Source of the DNA: Glandiceps talaboti
Lineage: Eukaryota; Hemichordata; Enteropneusta; Spengelidae
Assembly: GCF_964340395.1 (NCBI RefSeq)
Contig: NC_135551.1
Coordinates: 10,004,379 to 10,068,378, forward strand
DNA length: 64,000 bases
Direction of reading: 5' to 3'
Position 1 is the stretch's first letter; every line of letters starts with the position of its first letter. Shown here one piece after another: positions 1 to 64,000 of this stretch. The notes beneath the pieces are model-generated. The model saw nothing but the letters and a program-made list of their open reading frames with translations, did no database searches and was not told the DNA's origin. The translations under genes were made by a program, and so were the position numbers.

Positions 1-355
1 CTAGTGTATAGTGGTTGTCCAGACAGAGTGTATAGTGGTTGTCCAGAAAGCTAGTGTATAGTGGTTGTCCAGACAGAGTGTATAGTGGTTGTCCAGAAAG
101 CTAGTGTATAGTGGTTGTCCAGACAGAGTGTATAGTGGTTGTCCAGAAAGCTAGTGTATAGTGGTTGTCCAGACAGTAAGTAGCTGTCATTCAGACAGTA
201 GTTAACAGTTGTCCAGAGAGTAGTTCAACTTGTACTTGGTGGTTGTCCAGACTACCAGATTATTGTCCAGACAGTAGTCCATGGTGGTCCAGGCAATACT
301 TGGTGGTTGTACAGACTACATCTTATTACGTGATTGTTGTCCAGACAGTAGTTGG
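1..355. repeat. 50-bp tandem repeat, running off the left edge
   Basis: Three and a half near-identical 50-bp units (1-175) are each built from two versions of a GTGGTTGTCCAGA core. Degenerate copies of the core continue to about 355. The array is cut by the window edge, so its true length is unknown. Confidence 0.9.
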
Positions 356-3300
356 TATCACTTTAGTATAAAAGTAAATGATATAGCAGAGCAGAGCAGT
401 AGGAGTACAGGAAATAGGAAATTGTTTTGTGAATTTTTGTAGACAATTGGCAGACATTTACAATTATAGCTTCCATTCATACTACTTTAGGAAGTCTTTT
501 ATGCAATACATTGACTTCAGAACAGGAAGACTATATGGTCATATTTCTGTACAATGTAGATTGAATTTCAAAGTATGGGACTATATTAAAACAAATGCTT
601 TCCTCTAAAAATTGCCTCATGTACACGTAAACTGCCTCATGTACACGTACAAATGTAACAGTAATGTATATCATATGTACAATTTACGTGTACACATGTA
701 CATAGTCATTTTATAATATGAGTCAAAAGTTCCATGCTTGGTGACGATACTGGGCAACTTCGTATGTCACATACATGTGTACTTAATTGTGTGTGTGTGG
801 GGGGGGGGGGGTGCTGGCAAGATAAAATGAATGCAAAATCATGTTTTCCAAACTTGTAGTTTTAATACCAAAACAAATACCCCTACCCCACCCCACCCCA
901 CCCCACCCCACCCCACCCCTTTCCCATTGCTATTTTTACAATTTACAAACTTGACAATACTTGTTCTACTGACTTCTTCGATCATTATCTCTTTCACTGT
1001 GAAATGACTTTCTGGATGACTTTTTCAATTAAAATTTAGAAATTTGAAAAAATACATTGTAGAATATATATTTTACTTCACTTTTATAAACATGATATTA
1101 CACATTTGTACATGAATGTAGAGTCAATAATTTAAAAGCAAAGTAATGTGTTGTGTCCATGTTATAATCGTTGTAAATCGTGCAGAATCACTGATGGCAA
1201 AGTGTATAATATGTAGTCCCAACTCTAATTGCCGTCTCTTCTAAACAGGAGCATCACATTGTACGTTACATCAGTGTCAGTCTTTGAATTGTACACACTA
1301 GCCACATTCTGGTTGAATTTACAATTAAATGAACATTACACAACACTTCTAACAATATCATTCAAGTAAAAGGTAGGTGGTTGCATGACAATGTGTTTGT
1401 TGTTGTATACACACAATGCACTTGGAGATAATTGACCTGTGTAGTAGGTAGTCTCAATTTCATTTCAGAGGTTCATTTCAACTAGCATGACTGTATAATT
1501 TCATTCGTGACAATGTTCTGTATCTGTATATGGAAAAATTCAAATACGAAAATTTATATATAAAAATGTGCCCTTTAGAAAAAAAACATAACCAGCAAAG
1601 AAATTTTGTAACTTTTCACTGGCTGTCTACTATTGTACTGTCACCGCTTAGTTAAGATAAGCAATTTGCAAAGTGTGATGTATCATTTCAAAAAATACAA
1701 AAAAGTTCATGGAGGTCTCATATTTTCTGAAATCAATCCTATGAAATTTTTCTTCTAAAAGTAGACCAAATTGTCTTGACAGCTTGTTTTCTGTGAACAC
1801 AGGCACCATGGTCAGTGAGACTTGGGCTTCATGTAAAAACAACACAATTGCTGAGATCATAGTTTATTCAGACAGTAGTTAAGTAAATAATGCAGATTTG
1901 AGAGAGAAAGTGGTGTGTTTGTGCCCCAGAGGTGTTGGATACACCCTGCATATGCATTGATAGACTTGGGCCAGACAGTGACTCTGTGTATGGCTAATCA
2001 TACATCTATTTATCATGTACCCACCATGACAACCTTTTTTGGTACACTGAAATAATGGTGTTCGTACTTTGAGAAATGTTGACGAAGACATAATGATTGT
2101 ATTTGAGACAGACAAATGGACAGAGGAGGAAGTGAAAGGTGGAAAGCAAAGCAGTTCAATTCATAGTTCTAACCACTCTTCCTCCATCCTGTATAATTTC
2201 TAACTAAATCGTAAATGTAAAACACTTCTGGAAAATTGAAAGTCATTAACACAGTGATGTAAAACTTCTTGGAAAATTGAAGTGTTTTCAAAAGGACAAA
2301 TTGTAAAGTGTCAGTGTTTATTTTCCAGTTATATAAATGAGAATGATAGGTATAAAGTATAATGTAATGAATTCCCAGCACAAAATTTTTTTTTTAAAAG
2401 ACAAAAAAAAAGGGTAATGATTTTTGTGTCAAATGATACTTGAATTTTAATCACCATAATAATAGTGTAAATATGACAGAAATAAAGTAATTCTGAAACC
2501 ACTAGGAATGTACAATTGTAGCTACATTTTGATTATCTTTCATTAGCCTACCTACATGTACCTTTGGATAAACAGAAACTTCAATTCAAAAAATCAAAAT
2601 GGCTATTAGGATAGTGAAAATAGCATTAGTCCTAGTCAGGCCTACATCAGGTAGGTAGTCTACTTTTCATTGGCTGCTTGTGCAACTATTTTTGTACAAT
2701 TTGAAGTGTATCTTATCAAAAAACTTTCATAATTACTGCACAGTTTTGTCAGACTTGAGGCCATCAGTGGAAAAAAGTGTTTCAAATACTTGGAACAGTG
2801 CGGTACTTATTTTAGCTATCCCTGAATAAATATGTTATGTTTTTTTTGTGTGTTTTTTTGAAGTAGAAGAAAGAAAACATGTTATGGAGTTTGTTAACCT
2901 TTCAATTGATGTCCACCAAGCTTTGTTGTGAACTCTTCATGAAACAATTGACGAGATATCCCAAATATTTCATCTATTTTCTGTTACATATATGATTGAT
3001 ATAATCACCTTACCATTTCACTCATAAAATGTTAAGTTTGTTTCATTTCATTTTATTTAAATTTATGTTCAGTTACGTGTACATTGCATATTTGAAAACA
3101 CACATTGAGGTATGATAAAAGATGTACCTAGTATACAATTATATATTTGTATAGAACTAGTCACAATAGCAGGGCTTGAAATTAGCAGTAGTCCTGTGTC
3201 TACACCACAGACTATCAATTCTTGTCATGGGACTACCATAATTTGCAGCTGGTAGCCCACTCAGGCTACCATTGATTATGTGATGATTTTAAGGATGGAA

Positions 3301-3692
3301 GATTTACAGACATAAGAGTATTTTATAACACATATATTTCCAATAGAGGAACTTAACTCTGTTTTCAGTTCAGGACTATAGGACTATTACTATTAGTCAC
3401 CATCCTTGGGCTACCAATTGGTAGCTCACTATGACTACCAAGTTAACTTTAGCCCTGAATAGGAACGTGTAGTATTTCTTAGATTGTTGTCTATACATGC
3501 TAGTAAATATAATGATGTTTTCATTTAAATATTTTCCCTACATTTATGAAATACTTGTCTTATAGTATACAGTGTATATTGATACATTTGCAGGATTCGA
3601 TCATTTGATAATTTCCTAAAGGAAAATAGCAATCTAAATAATAATACATGTCCCTGTGGTCAGTACCAAAGTACCATGCAGGGTATGTAGTC

Positions 3693-3826
3693 TTGCTGCT
3701 AGACATTCAGGCTTCCTTCTGATACGATAAGCAAATGAAGTTCGCTATGTGCAGGGGTTCCACCCTCAAAAGCGACCTTTGGTCACTTGTCACATTGTAT
3801 CAGAAGAAGATCCAAGGTCTAGCAGC
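3693..3826. repeat. Foldback (MITE-like) element
   Basis: About 30 bp at the left (CTGCTAGAC...TTCTGATAC) recur in reverse complement at the right (GTATCAGAAG...GTCTAGCAG) with a few mismatches, around a short unique centre. No coding capacity. Confidence 0.65.
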
Positions 3827-4439
3827 TAGACTAGGTAGGATTTACATGTAGATAGCTTGTATAAAACAGGAAAAGAGATTTGTTATGAAATATTTTTCAA
3901 AAAAAGGGGGGTAGGGTTGAGGTGTGAAAATGATAGGAAGACTCAAGTTGAAGTAGAGTTTAAAATAGCAAACACAAACAACAAGATGTTTTAATTAAAC
4001 AGGTTTCCACTGAAATGTCTGGCATAGTTTATTTATATAAAGTGGTTAAGTAAACTTGGTAATGAAACCATTGTATATATAGTAAGTATGTGTGATTTGG
4101 TCAGTTTATGTACAGTACTGTCAATAGTGTATACTACAGTGGCATATTGTACATAATTTTGTATGCTGTTCAGCTCTGCATACCTCGTTTTTTATGCAAA
4201 GGACAGTAATTTGTAAATTTGGTGAGATCTACCTGGTTCCCCAGTCACATACCTTACCAGGCTGTTTAACAAAATGGTACTAATACATCCATGGTATAAC
4301 ATAATACATTGTTGATGTTCAGTGTATTGAAAATAAAGCCAGTTTTACCAGGTGTTCTAATTCTTCTCTGTACATGTCGATCCCCCAACATACAAGAAAA
4401 CTGACACCACACTACATGTATATGCTAAATTGCTATGTA

Positions 4440-4534
4440 CATGTGTATGTATGTATGTGTGTGTGTGTGTGTGTGTGTGTCTGTGTGTGTCTGTGTCTGT
4501 GTATATGTGCCTGGGTGTGTCTGTCTGTTTGTCT

Positions 4535-4580
<46 letters not shown>
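4440..4580. repeat. GT/CT microsatellite
   Basis: Impure dinucleotide run of GT with CT interruptions. Its apparent open frames come only from the lack of stops in (GT)n. Confidence 0.9.
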
Positions 4581-4581
<1 letters not shown>

Positions 4582-4827
4582 GCAAGTGTTTCTTCATATA
4601 ATTTGTACTTGACAGAAAGAAGATAAAATTACTTACATGTATGTGAATATATATTATAATTATTAATTGATGTTATTTTCCATGCTTTTGTTTGTGGAAA
4701 GTGTTAAAATTGACATATTTTAGTTAGAATGAATCTATAGAACACAGACTCTGAGAACAAATAGAAAATGATCCAATTGATGTTAATTTATTAAAAAGAG
4801 TTTGTTCTGTTTTTTCTTTCTTTCCAG

Positions 4828-57761
<52,934 letters not shown>

Positions 57762-58370
57762 AATGCATCAAAGATAAGGGGTCTAGTGACCCCCCCAAGT
57801 TAACAGAAAAGAGATGATGTGAGCTAACTAAAGAAGGATCAGGGAAGGAAGCTGTCATATAAGAATACTTTCTGAGATGAACAGATTTAGTTCATGTCTA
57901 GTTTACCACAGGATCAAGTTGATAATGATCCCAATGTCACACCGAGTGGTCATGAACTATTCTTAAAAAAAGTTAATATTTTAGAACAGTTTTAGTATTT
58001 GCACTATGTGCATTTTATATCAACTTAAATCTTAATACCAGTGTATGGCTGTGCCATTTCTCCCTTTAAAATTTTGTTCCTGAAATATATTATTTATTCT
58101 GTTTTGTTTTTTTCTGAGTGTGACTATGACATCAGCCAACATGATATATTATAATTATACACTGTAACGTGCCACCAAAGTTAGTTCTCTGGGTTATAGG
58201 TACCTAGCTACACTAAGAAACAGTGACTGTTTCCTGTTCATTGCTAATGTGAAGCATGCCAACCATATAATGGCATATATAGAGTGTTTTGGATCATTAA
58301 GAGGCTGTATGCTTGAAAATCAATTATGTATAGACAGTCAAACACATAGACAGGCACACACACAGATAGG

Positions 58371-58371
58371 C

Positions 58372-58420
<49 letters not shown>

Positions 58421-58670
58421 CACAGATAGATAGACATACATACATACATACACACACATACATACATACATACATGTACATACATACATACATACATACA
58501 CACATACATACATACATACATACATACATACATACATACATACACATACATACATACATATATACATACATACATACATACATACATACGTACGTACGTA
58601 CGTACATACACACACACACATACACATACATACATATATACATACATACATACGCACACATACACATGCA
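58371..58670. repeat. GACA / CATA microsatellite
   Basis: (GACA)n followed by (CATA)n with a GTAC block and CA tracts. Open frames on both strands are artefacts. Confidence 0.97.
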
Positions 58671-58834
58671 CACCATAATTTCTGTTGCACATTCAGCAGT
58701 TATAATATGCTTGTGAAAGTACTGTGACAGCTGCAGAGAACACTGCAAACACTCGTACAAATACCAAGACTACGCCACACTTGCACTCACATGCCATTTG
58801 TATCTGTCTATACCATTACATAATATATTACACC

Positions 58835-58885
58835 ATATGGTTGTATCTGCCTATAGAATTGCATAGGCAGATACGACCATACCGC
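58835..58885. repeat. Short palindrome
   Basis: TATGGTTGTATCTGCCTAT is mirrored by ATAGGCAGATACGACCATA with one mismatch, loop of about 9 nt. Confidence 0.88.
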
Positions 58886-59525
58886 ACTGACGCGGCGATA
58901 TAAACCGAGTAGAGAAAAGCTTGATTTTTAAATATTTTCTTCTTGCGCAGTTTTCATAGTTCAAAATTTTGTAATATTTATTCATATTTCTATACCCAAT
59001 ACTTTTTTATGCAATATATATATTCAACCAAAGAAACAAATCAAAATTGATTAAATTGAAAATTTACAAATAAAATATTATCATGAACTTATAACATGTA
59101 GTATTTGCTTAGCAAATGCAACTTTTTTTTACTAATTAAGCGGCAGGTTTGTTAATGCTTTTAAAAAAAAAAAAAAAAAAATCTTTCACTATTTCTGGCC
59201 TTTTGCCCAGTAATTGTATGTAAAAAATTTAGCATATTTTAAAATCCATATTTTTGGGTTAAGATATAATAAAAGTATTTTACACCATGGCGTTTGTAAT
59301 ATTCTTAAAATATTTAGTGTATTTCAATTCATACTTTTGAATAAAAGTGAAGAGCTTAATTTTGTACATTGTTATTATTTTTTTTTTTTTTGTAAAAATC
59401 AAAAATAAATTTCTTGTAGAATGATAAAACATACAAAGTAAACTTTATGAAATTTACTCAAACAATTCTAGGAGTGAAATTTCAACCGTTTGATTATCAT
59501 CAATTTTGGAGTGAATTTTGCTTCT

Positions 59526-59888
59526 TTAAAGTGACCATATGGATGAGGATTTGGGATATTTATTTTGGATTTTTAGTTTTTATAAAACAATTTTATTATG
59601 GCCTCCTACTTGGAAACTCAGTGTGAAACAACATAATGCCAAGTCCCTGTTTGTAACTCAATAAATGGTAAAAGATTAATAAATGTGTAAAATGTATATG
59701 TACAGTAACAAAACTTTTTTACACATTTTCTTAGTTTTTTACAATTTATTGAGTTACAAACACAGACTTGGTCAATGTTGTTTTACATTGATTTGTCAAG
59801 TAGGATGCCTGGCATGATAAAAAAAAAACTTCTTATAAATTAAAAATCCAAAATAAAAGGCCAGTCCTCATCCATATGGTCGCTTTAA
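59526..59888. repeat. Foldback family S, intact TTAA-bounded copy
   Basis: TTAA at both ends; termini AAAGTGACCATATGGATGAG and the complement CTCATCCATATGGTCGCTTT. Arms pair over much of the 360 bp. Relatives at 17795-18118 and 29396-29600. Confidence 0.85.
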
Positions 59889-60129
59889 TGTGTGTTGATA
59901 CTTCACAAGTACAACAGTGATGTTCTTATACTTTTCATTTCAGTTGTTGTATGTTTTGGTGATTTCACTGTTTTTTCAGACAAAACTAGTAATCTGTCAA
60001 ATATATTTAAATTCCTCTCCAATTCTGTGTATCCGGATTAAGCCAGACACCTGTTTTCATTTATTGTGGATTAAAATTTTACAAATCCTAAATGAAATAT
60101 TGTTGATTAGTGTCAGCTCATGAAATGAA

Positions 60130-60770
60130 ATTATGAAATTAGAATATGCAAATTTATTCTAAATAAATATATGCACATTATTACTCTCCAATGGTGCTCT
60201 TTATCTAGGGCAATCAACCAATAGAATCGAGTTTCTCATTAGAATATGTAAATTTATGCAAATATGTACACACGTGTCCTCAAATTGTGTTCCTTATCTA
60301 GGACAATCCACCAATAGAATCAACTTTCTTAATAGAATATGCAAATCTGTATACATGTTTCCTTATCACATGGTTCTTATCTAGGACAATCCACCAATAG
60401 AATCGACTCTCTCATTAGGATATGTTAATTTCTGCAAATCTGTATACATGTGTCCTTATCAAATAGTGCTCCTTATCTAGGACAATCCACCAATAGAATC
60501 ACCTAATACATTATAATATGTTAATTTATGAAATCTGTATACATGGTGCTCCTTACATAGAACAATCCACCAATAGAACCAACTGATCATAAGAGAATGT
60601 GTTAATTTATGCGATATGCAATCTAGCCTATATGCATCATTCTTCCCCATTGGTTCTCCATATCTTGGACAATCCACCAATAGAATCAACTTATCATTAG
60701 AATATGTTATTTATGCAAACTAGGATATACATATCATTCTTTCTCCATGGTACTCCTTATCTTCATCTAT
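60130..60770. repeat. Six-unit tandem repeat with CCAAT and ATGCAAAT words
   Basis: The phrase ACAATCCACCAATAGAATC recurs six times about 80-107 bp apart, with AGAATATG(C/T)AAAT and CCTTATCTAG between. Non-coding, 2.4-3 kb downstream of the ROS1 stop. Confidence 0.88.
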
Positions 60771-61420
60771 TGGCATTTTGATAAGCAATTTCATTTTTAG
60801 AATTTTTTGAAAATTAACAAGTTTTTTTTACATGCATTTTTTTTATGTTAAGCCTGTTTTGTAACACTTACATATATTGCTATTTCAGTGCCCATATTGT
60901 ATGTGTTTAATTTGAAAAAAGAAAAGTTTTTAAAGTTAAGTAAAAACAAAAGACTAGATAGTACAAAATAATAGAGGGCGCTAACACAAAGTTTAGCATG
61001 TGCAAAACAAAATTTCAATATGCAAATCCAGTGTACACATGACAGAGTGAGCCAAGATTTAGTAGTTTTCATGTATGCAGACAACTCATAATATTTATTT
61101 CTAAAATTTATTTACTGTTCGATTTTTAGTTTAACATGTACAGCACCTACTACTAACTTATTGACAAAACCACCGACGTCTTCTGAAATTGAGATGTGAA
61201 ACATACACATAATAATACGTCTATTTCATACACAGATCATGGTTGTTCACTGTTAAAGTAAATTAATAGGCTGATAGTGATATGTACAGTATTTGATTTG
61301 GAAAAGACTGTCGCTAAATAATGTTATTACCGGTCAGAATTCTGACCAGATACAATCATTTTTTTGTGACACCCTTTGTAATATAAATGTTTACTTAGCC
61401 AAGGGAATCAGTGTTTGGAT

Positions 61421-61700
61421 ATAATCAAGTTTTGGAATTCCAACTGGCAAGAGAATCAACCAATTCGGATTATCAAGTTTTTTGGGATTCAAATTGGCAA
61501 GGGAATCAACCTGTTTCGGAATTGTCAATTTTTTGGATTTCAGTGGACGAGAGAGAATCAACATGTTCAGATTATCTCAAGTTTTGGAATTCTAATTGGC
61601 GAGAGAATCAACCTGTTCATATTATCAGGTTTTGGGATTTCAATTGGCAAGAGAAACAACCTGTTCGGATTATCAAATTTTGGGATTTCACTACCGACAG
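61421..61700. repeat. ~50-bp tandem repeat, six copies
   Basis: Units of the TTTTGGGATTTCAATTGGCA / AGAGAATCAACCTGTTC type. Two forward frames stay open through it because the period is near 51 bp. Confidence 0.9.
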
Positions 61701-61994
61701 ATTTGATATATCAGATAAATAAGGAATTTTTTGGTTTATTGCAATTTTTGTTACTTTTACAGCCTGTGTCACTGTGATCCTTGTACATGTAGATGTAAAC
61801 ACTGCTAAAAAAACCAGAATGTACACAACTAATTTAATCTTTGCATTTGTAAACTTGAAATGATTTGACATGAGAGAGACCGGTTTCATCTAGTTTGTAA
61901 ATACATACATACCAAAGAGAAATTTAACACATGCTGCAAAAATGTTGATGTGAAGTTTTACTTTTATGGGGAAAACTGGAAAGCAGATGGTGTC

Positions 61995-62115
61995 ATATAC
62001 CAACCAATCCAAAACAGTTAATGTTCTTACCAACCAATCAAAGACATCAACTTATATACTATCAACCAATCAAAGACATCATATGATGTTCTATCAACCA
62101 GTCAAAAGTCTTTGA
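61995..62115. repeat. ~34-bp tandem repeat with CCAATCA
   Basis: Four units of ACCAACCAATCAAAGACATC type. Confidence 0.85.
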
Positions 62116-62744
62116 CACCACTTGATTCAAGAAGTAAAAAAAAATCATTCTATTCAGATAATGAGGTTGTCGTGGACACGATATGATTGAAATCTGAGAT
62201 TAGACATATTTCATACCTACTGTGTGTTGTGTCCTCTTCTGTACACCTTGGGTATTTACAACAAGTAACACTGAAGTAAAGCATTTTGTCTATGTGCTAC
62301 ACTCATTTATAGCATTCATATCAAGTGTAAAAGTATACTGTTTCCATTGGTTTATTCACAAGCCAAGCATGTGGCCTTTCTAATGTGGTCAATTAGCAAA
62401 TGAAACAGTACACTTTTACTCTTCATATGGATGCTATAAACGATTGTGGTACATATAGAAAACACTTTACTTTGGTGTTATGGTATTTAATTTCTCTGTT
62501 CTCTTCTCATGGAGATGACAATCCATCAAACGAGAATACCATGGACAAACACAGTAGATATAAAATATCACAAATAAAATAAAATAAAATGTGTCTTCTC
62601 ACTCAGATTTTAAGCCGATTGTAAAATAAACGGGACGATTTTCAAGCGTTTGTTGTAAGATTAGACAATTTTTCAATGTTAGTTTTCATCAATACTTGAA
62701 TACAATAACCTCCCCAAGTCCAAGATTAGAATTTTCTATAAGCA

Positions 62745-63277
62745 TTAAAGGGGTACTTGCTGAGTTAATGAACTTTGACCCAAGTGAAAATATTTGCATA
62801 AATCCATAATTAAACTATGCTAGCATAATATTTAATGACAATGCATGCCTTCAATGGTAATCAAATGGTAGCATGGCAATATTGGCACACTTGATAGCTA
62901 ATAATATTGCCATGCTACAATCTGAGTGCCATCAAAGGCATGCATTGATGTTAAATGTCAATGCATGCCTTTGATGGTACTCAAATTGTGGTATTGCAAA
63001 TATTAGCACACTGGATAAAAAATAGCAGTTTCCTTGACATTTTACTATCCTTGCACATAATAAATTATGTCATTGAATCATTTATGCATTATTCCAAAAA
63101 TGTGTTCACTTTAATATACAGGTTATAACAGACAAGAAGTTCAAAAAAAAAGTGTAATATTGGGCTTTCGATCTCTTTGTAATAATTATGGACAGCAACA
63201 AGTTTAGATATCTTGTAATCTACGGCAAAAATTACAACTCCCCCCCTCAAAAAAAAAATCAGCTTGTGCCCCTTTAA
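62745..63277. repeat. TTAA-bounded MITE, copy D, with nested palindrome
   Basis: Starts TTAAAGGGGTACTTGCTGAG and ends CAGCTTGTGCCCCTTTAA. Inside, at about 62840-62950, CAATGCATGCC...GGCAATATT pairs with AATATTGCC...GGCATGCATTG. Confidence 0.82.
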
Positions 63278-63544
63278 TGTAACAATATACAATGATGTAG
63301 ATTTCATTCAGTTTACCATTTATTGACAATCATAGAATTTTCAAGTGGGCTGACAAATTTTTGTCACCGAACTGTAAATTTATCAACCCCCTCAGTACTA
63401 CCTCTTCAGGAGTTATCATAGACTTGTATTTTCTATTAATTTTTTTGTTATATTAATTATTTCTTTTTTTTAATTATATTTGTTGAGGAATATGATACCA
63501 AATATTATTTATATTACACAATTTGTTTAAACCAAATAAAACAT

Positions 63545-64000
63545 TTGTTAATGTATGGTTTTAGTATTGTCTGTAGTGAGTGAGTACAAAACAATAGTAT
63601 TGTCTGTAGTGAGTGAGTACAAAACAATAGTATTGTCTGTAGTGAGTGAGTACAAAACAATAGTATTGTCTGTAGTGAGTGAGTACAAAACAATAGTATT
63701 GTCTGCAGTGAGAACAAAACAATAGTATTGTCTGTAGTGAGTGAGTACAAAACAATAGTATTGTCTGCAGTGAGTGAGTACAAAACAATAGCATTGTCTG
63801 CAGTGAGTGAGAACAAAACAATAGTATTGTCTGCAGTGAGTACAAAACAATAGTATTGTCTGTAGTGAGTGAGTGAGTACAAAACAATAGTATTGTCTGT
63901 AGTGAGTGAGTGAGTGAGTGAGTGAGTACAAAACAATAGTACTGTCTGTAGTGAGTGAGTACAAAACAATAGTATTGTCTGTAGTGAGTGAGTGAGTGAG
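63545..64000. repeat. 33-bp minisatellite, running off the right edge
   Basis: Thirteen to fourteen units of ACAATAGTATTGTCTGTAGT plus (GAGT)n plus ACAAA; basic period 33 bp, varied by the GAGT count. The - strand is open in all frames only because of the repeat. Confidence 0.95.

Larger units (their letters stand above)
356..4827. other. Non-coding 5' flank or first intron
   Basis: No convincing exon seen. It holds a G13 run (799-811), a CCCCA pentamer array (881-919), a foldback at 3693-3826 and a GT/CT microsatellite near 4440-4580. If ROS1 has an upstream signal-peptide exon, this is either the intron after it or the promoter region; I cannot tell which. Confidence 0.5.
57762..59525. other. 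Probable 3' UTR and flank
   Basis: No second gene seen. An AATAAA at 59069-59074 is one possible polyadenylation signal, but no closer one is clear and the transcript end cannot be fixed. Confidence 0.4.

Noticed and set aside
2599-2652. ATG followed by MAIRIVKIALVLVRPTS and a GTAGGT, as a possible signal-peptide exon
   Set aside because: The natural donor leaves phase 1 or 2 while the next exon at 4828 needs phase 0, and the hydrophobic core is short.
61411-61777. Two + frames of 103 and 120 codons with a 17-residue period
   Set aside because: Two frames are open equally over the ~51-bp tandem repeat, which points to repeat composition and not to a protein.
63514-63969. Minus-strand frames of 108-151 codons, and a CRISPR-like look to the 33-bp repeat
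   Set aside because: The units abut with no unique spacers, the genome is an intron-bearing animal one, and the frames are repeat artefacts.

Overview
The window is animal genomic DNA. It is AT-rich, full of introns with GT..AG borders, and dense in microsatellites, minisatellites and small foldback (MITE-like) elements. There are no operons, ribosome binding sites or prokaryotic features. The short AT-rich introns, the tRNA-derived SINE, the LINE 3' end and the abundant MITEs suggest a marine invertebrate (hemichordate, lancelet or lophotrochozoan grade). I cannot name the species from sequence alone.

One gene accounts for essentially all supportable coding sequence: an orthologue of the receptor tyrosine kinase ROS1 (Drosophila Sevenless) on the + strand. 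I could chain 41 exons from 4828 to 57761. Every junction is phase-compatible and the joined length is 7656 nt (2551 codons plus stop). Visible domain order: Cys-rich N-terminal stub (exons 1-4), two FN3 domains (5-7), YWTD-type beta-propeller 1 (8-11), FN3-3 (11-12), propeller 2 (13-17), FN3-4 and FN3-5 (18-21), propeller 3 (22-25), FN3-6 to FN3-9 (26-32), one transmembrane helix (33), juxtamembrane segment (34), tyrosine kinase (35-40) and a long divergent cytoplasmic tail (41). This is the ROS1/Sevenless architecture. The start codon and signal peptide were not found and probably lie upstream of the window or in an unrecognised small exon before 4828. Residue numbers below count from the first visible codon.

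Layout: 1-4827 is non-coding with a 50-bp satellite at the left edge. 4828-24277 holds four tiny N-terminal exons separated by large repeat-filled introns. 24278-49114 is the compact extracellular, transmembrane and juxtamembrane part. 49370-57761 is the kinase and tail, with a 2.1-kb hAT-like transposon in intron 36. 57762-64000 is 3' flank with several tandem arrays and no recognisable gene.

The most unusual signal is repeated tandem duplication across splice junctions of this one gene. The exon 8 donor is present in eight intact copies at a 36-bp (12-codon) period, so every donor keeps the same phase. The exon 25 acceptor is present in four copies at a 62-bp period, and the three upstream copies lead to a stop. 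The exon 6 donor is duplicated once and the second copy has decayed. Several introns (18, 33 and the exon 8 array) also stay open in frame for long distances past the donor, so intron retention would give defined truncated proteins.
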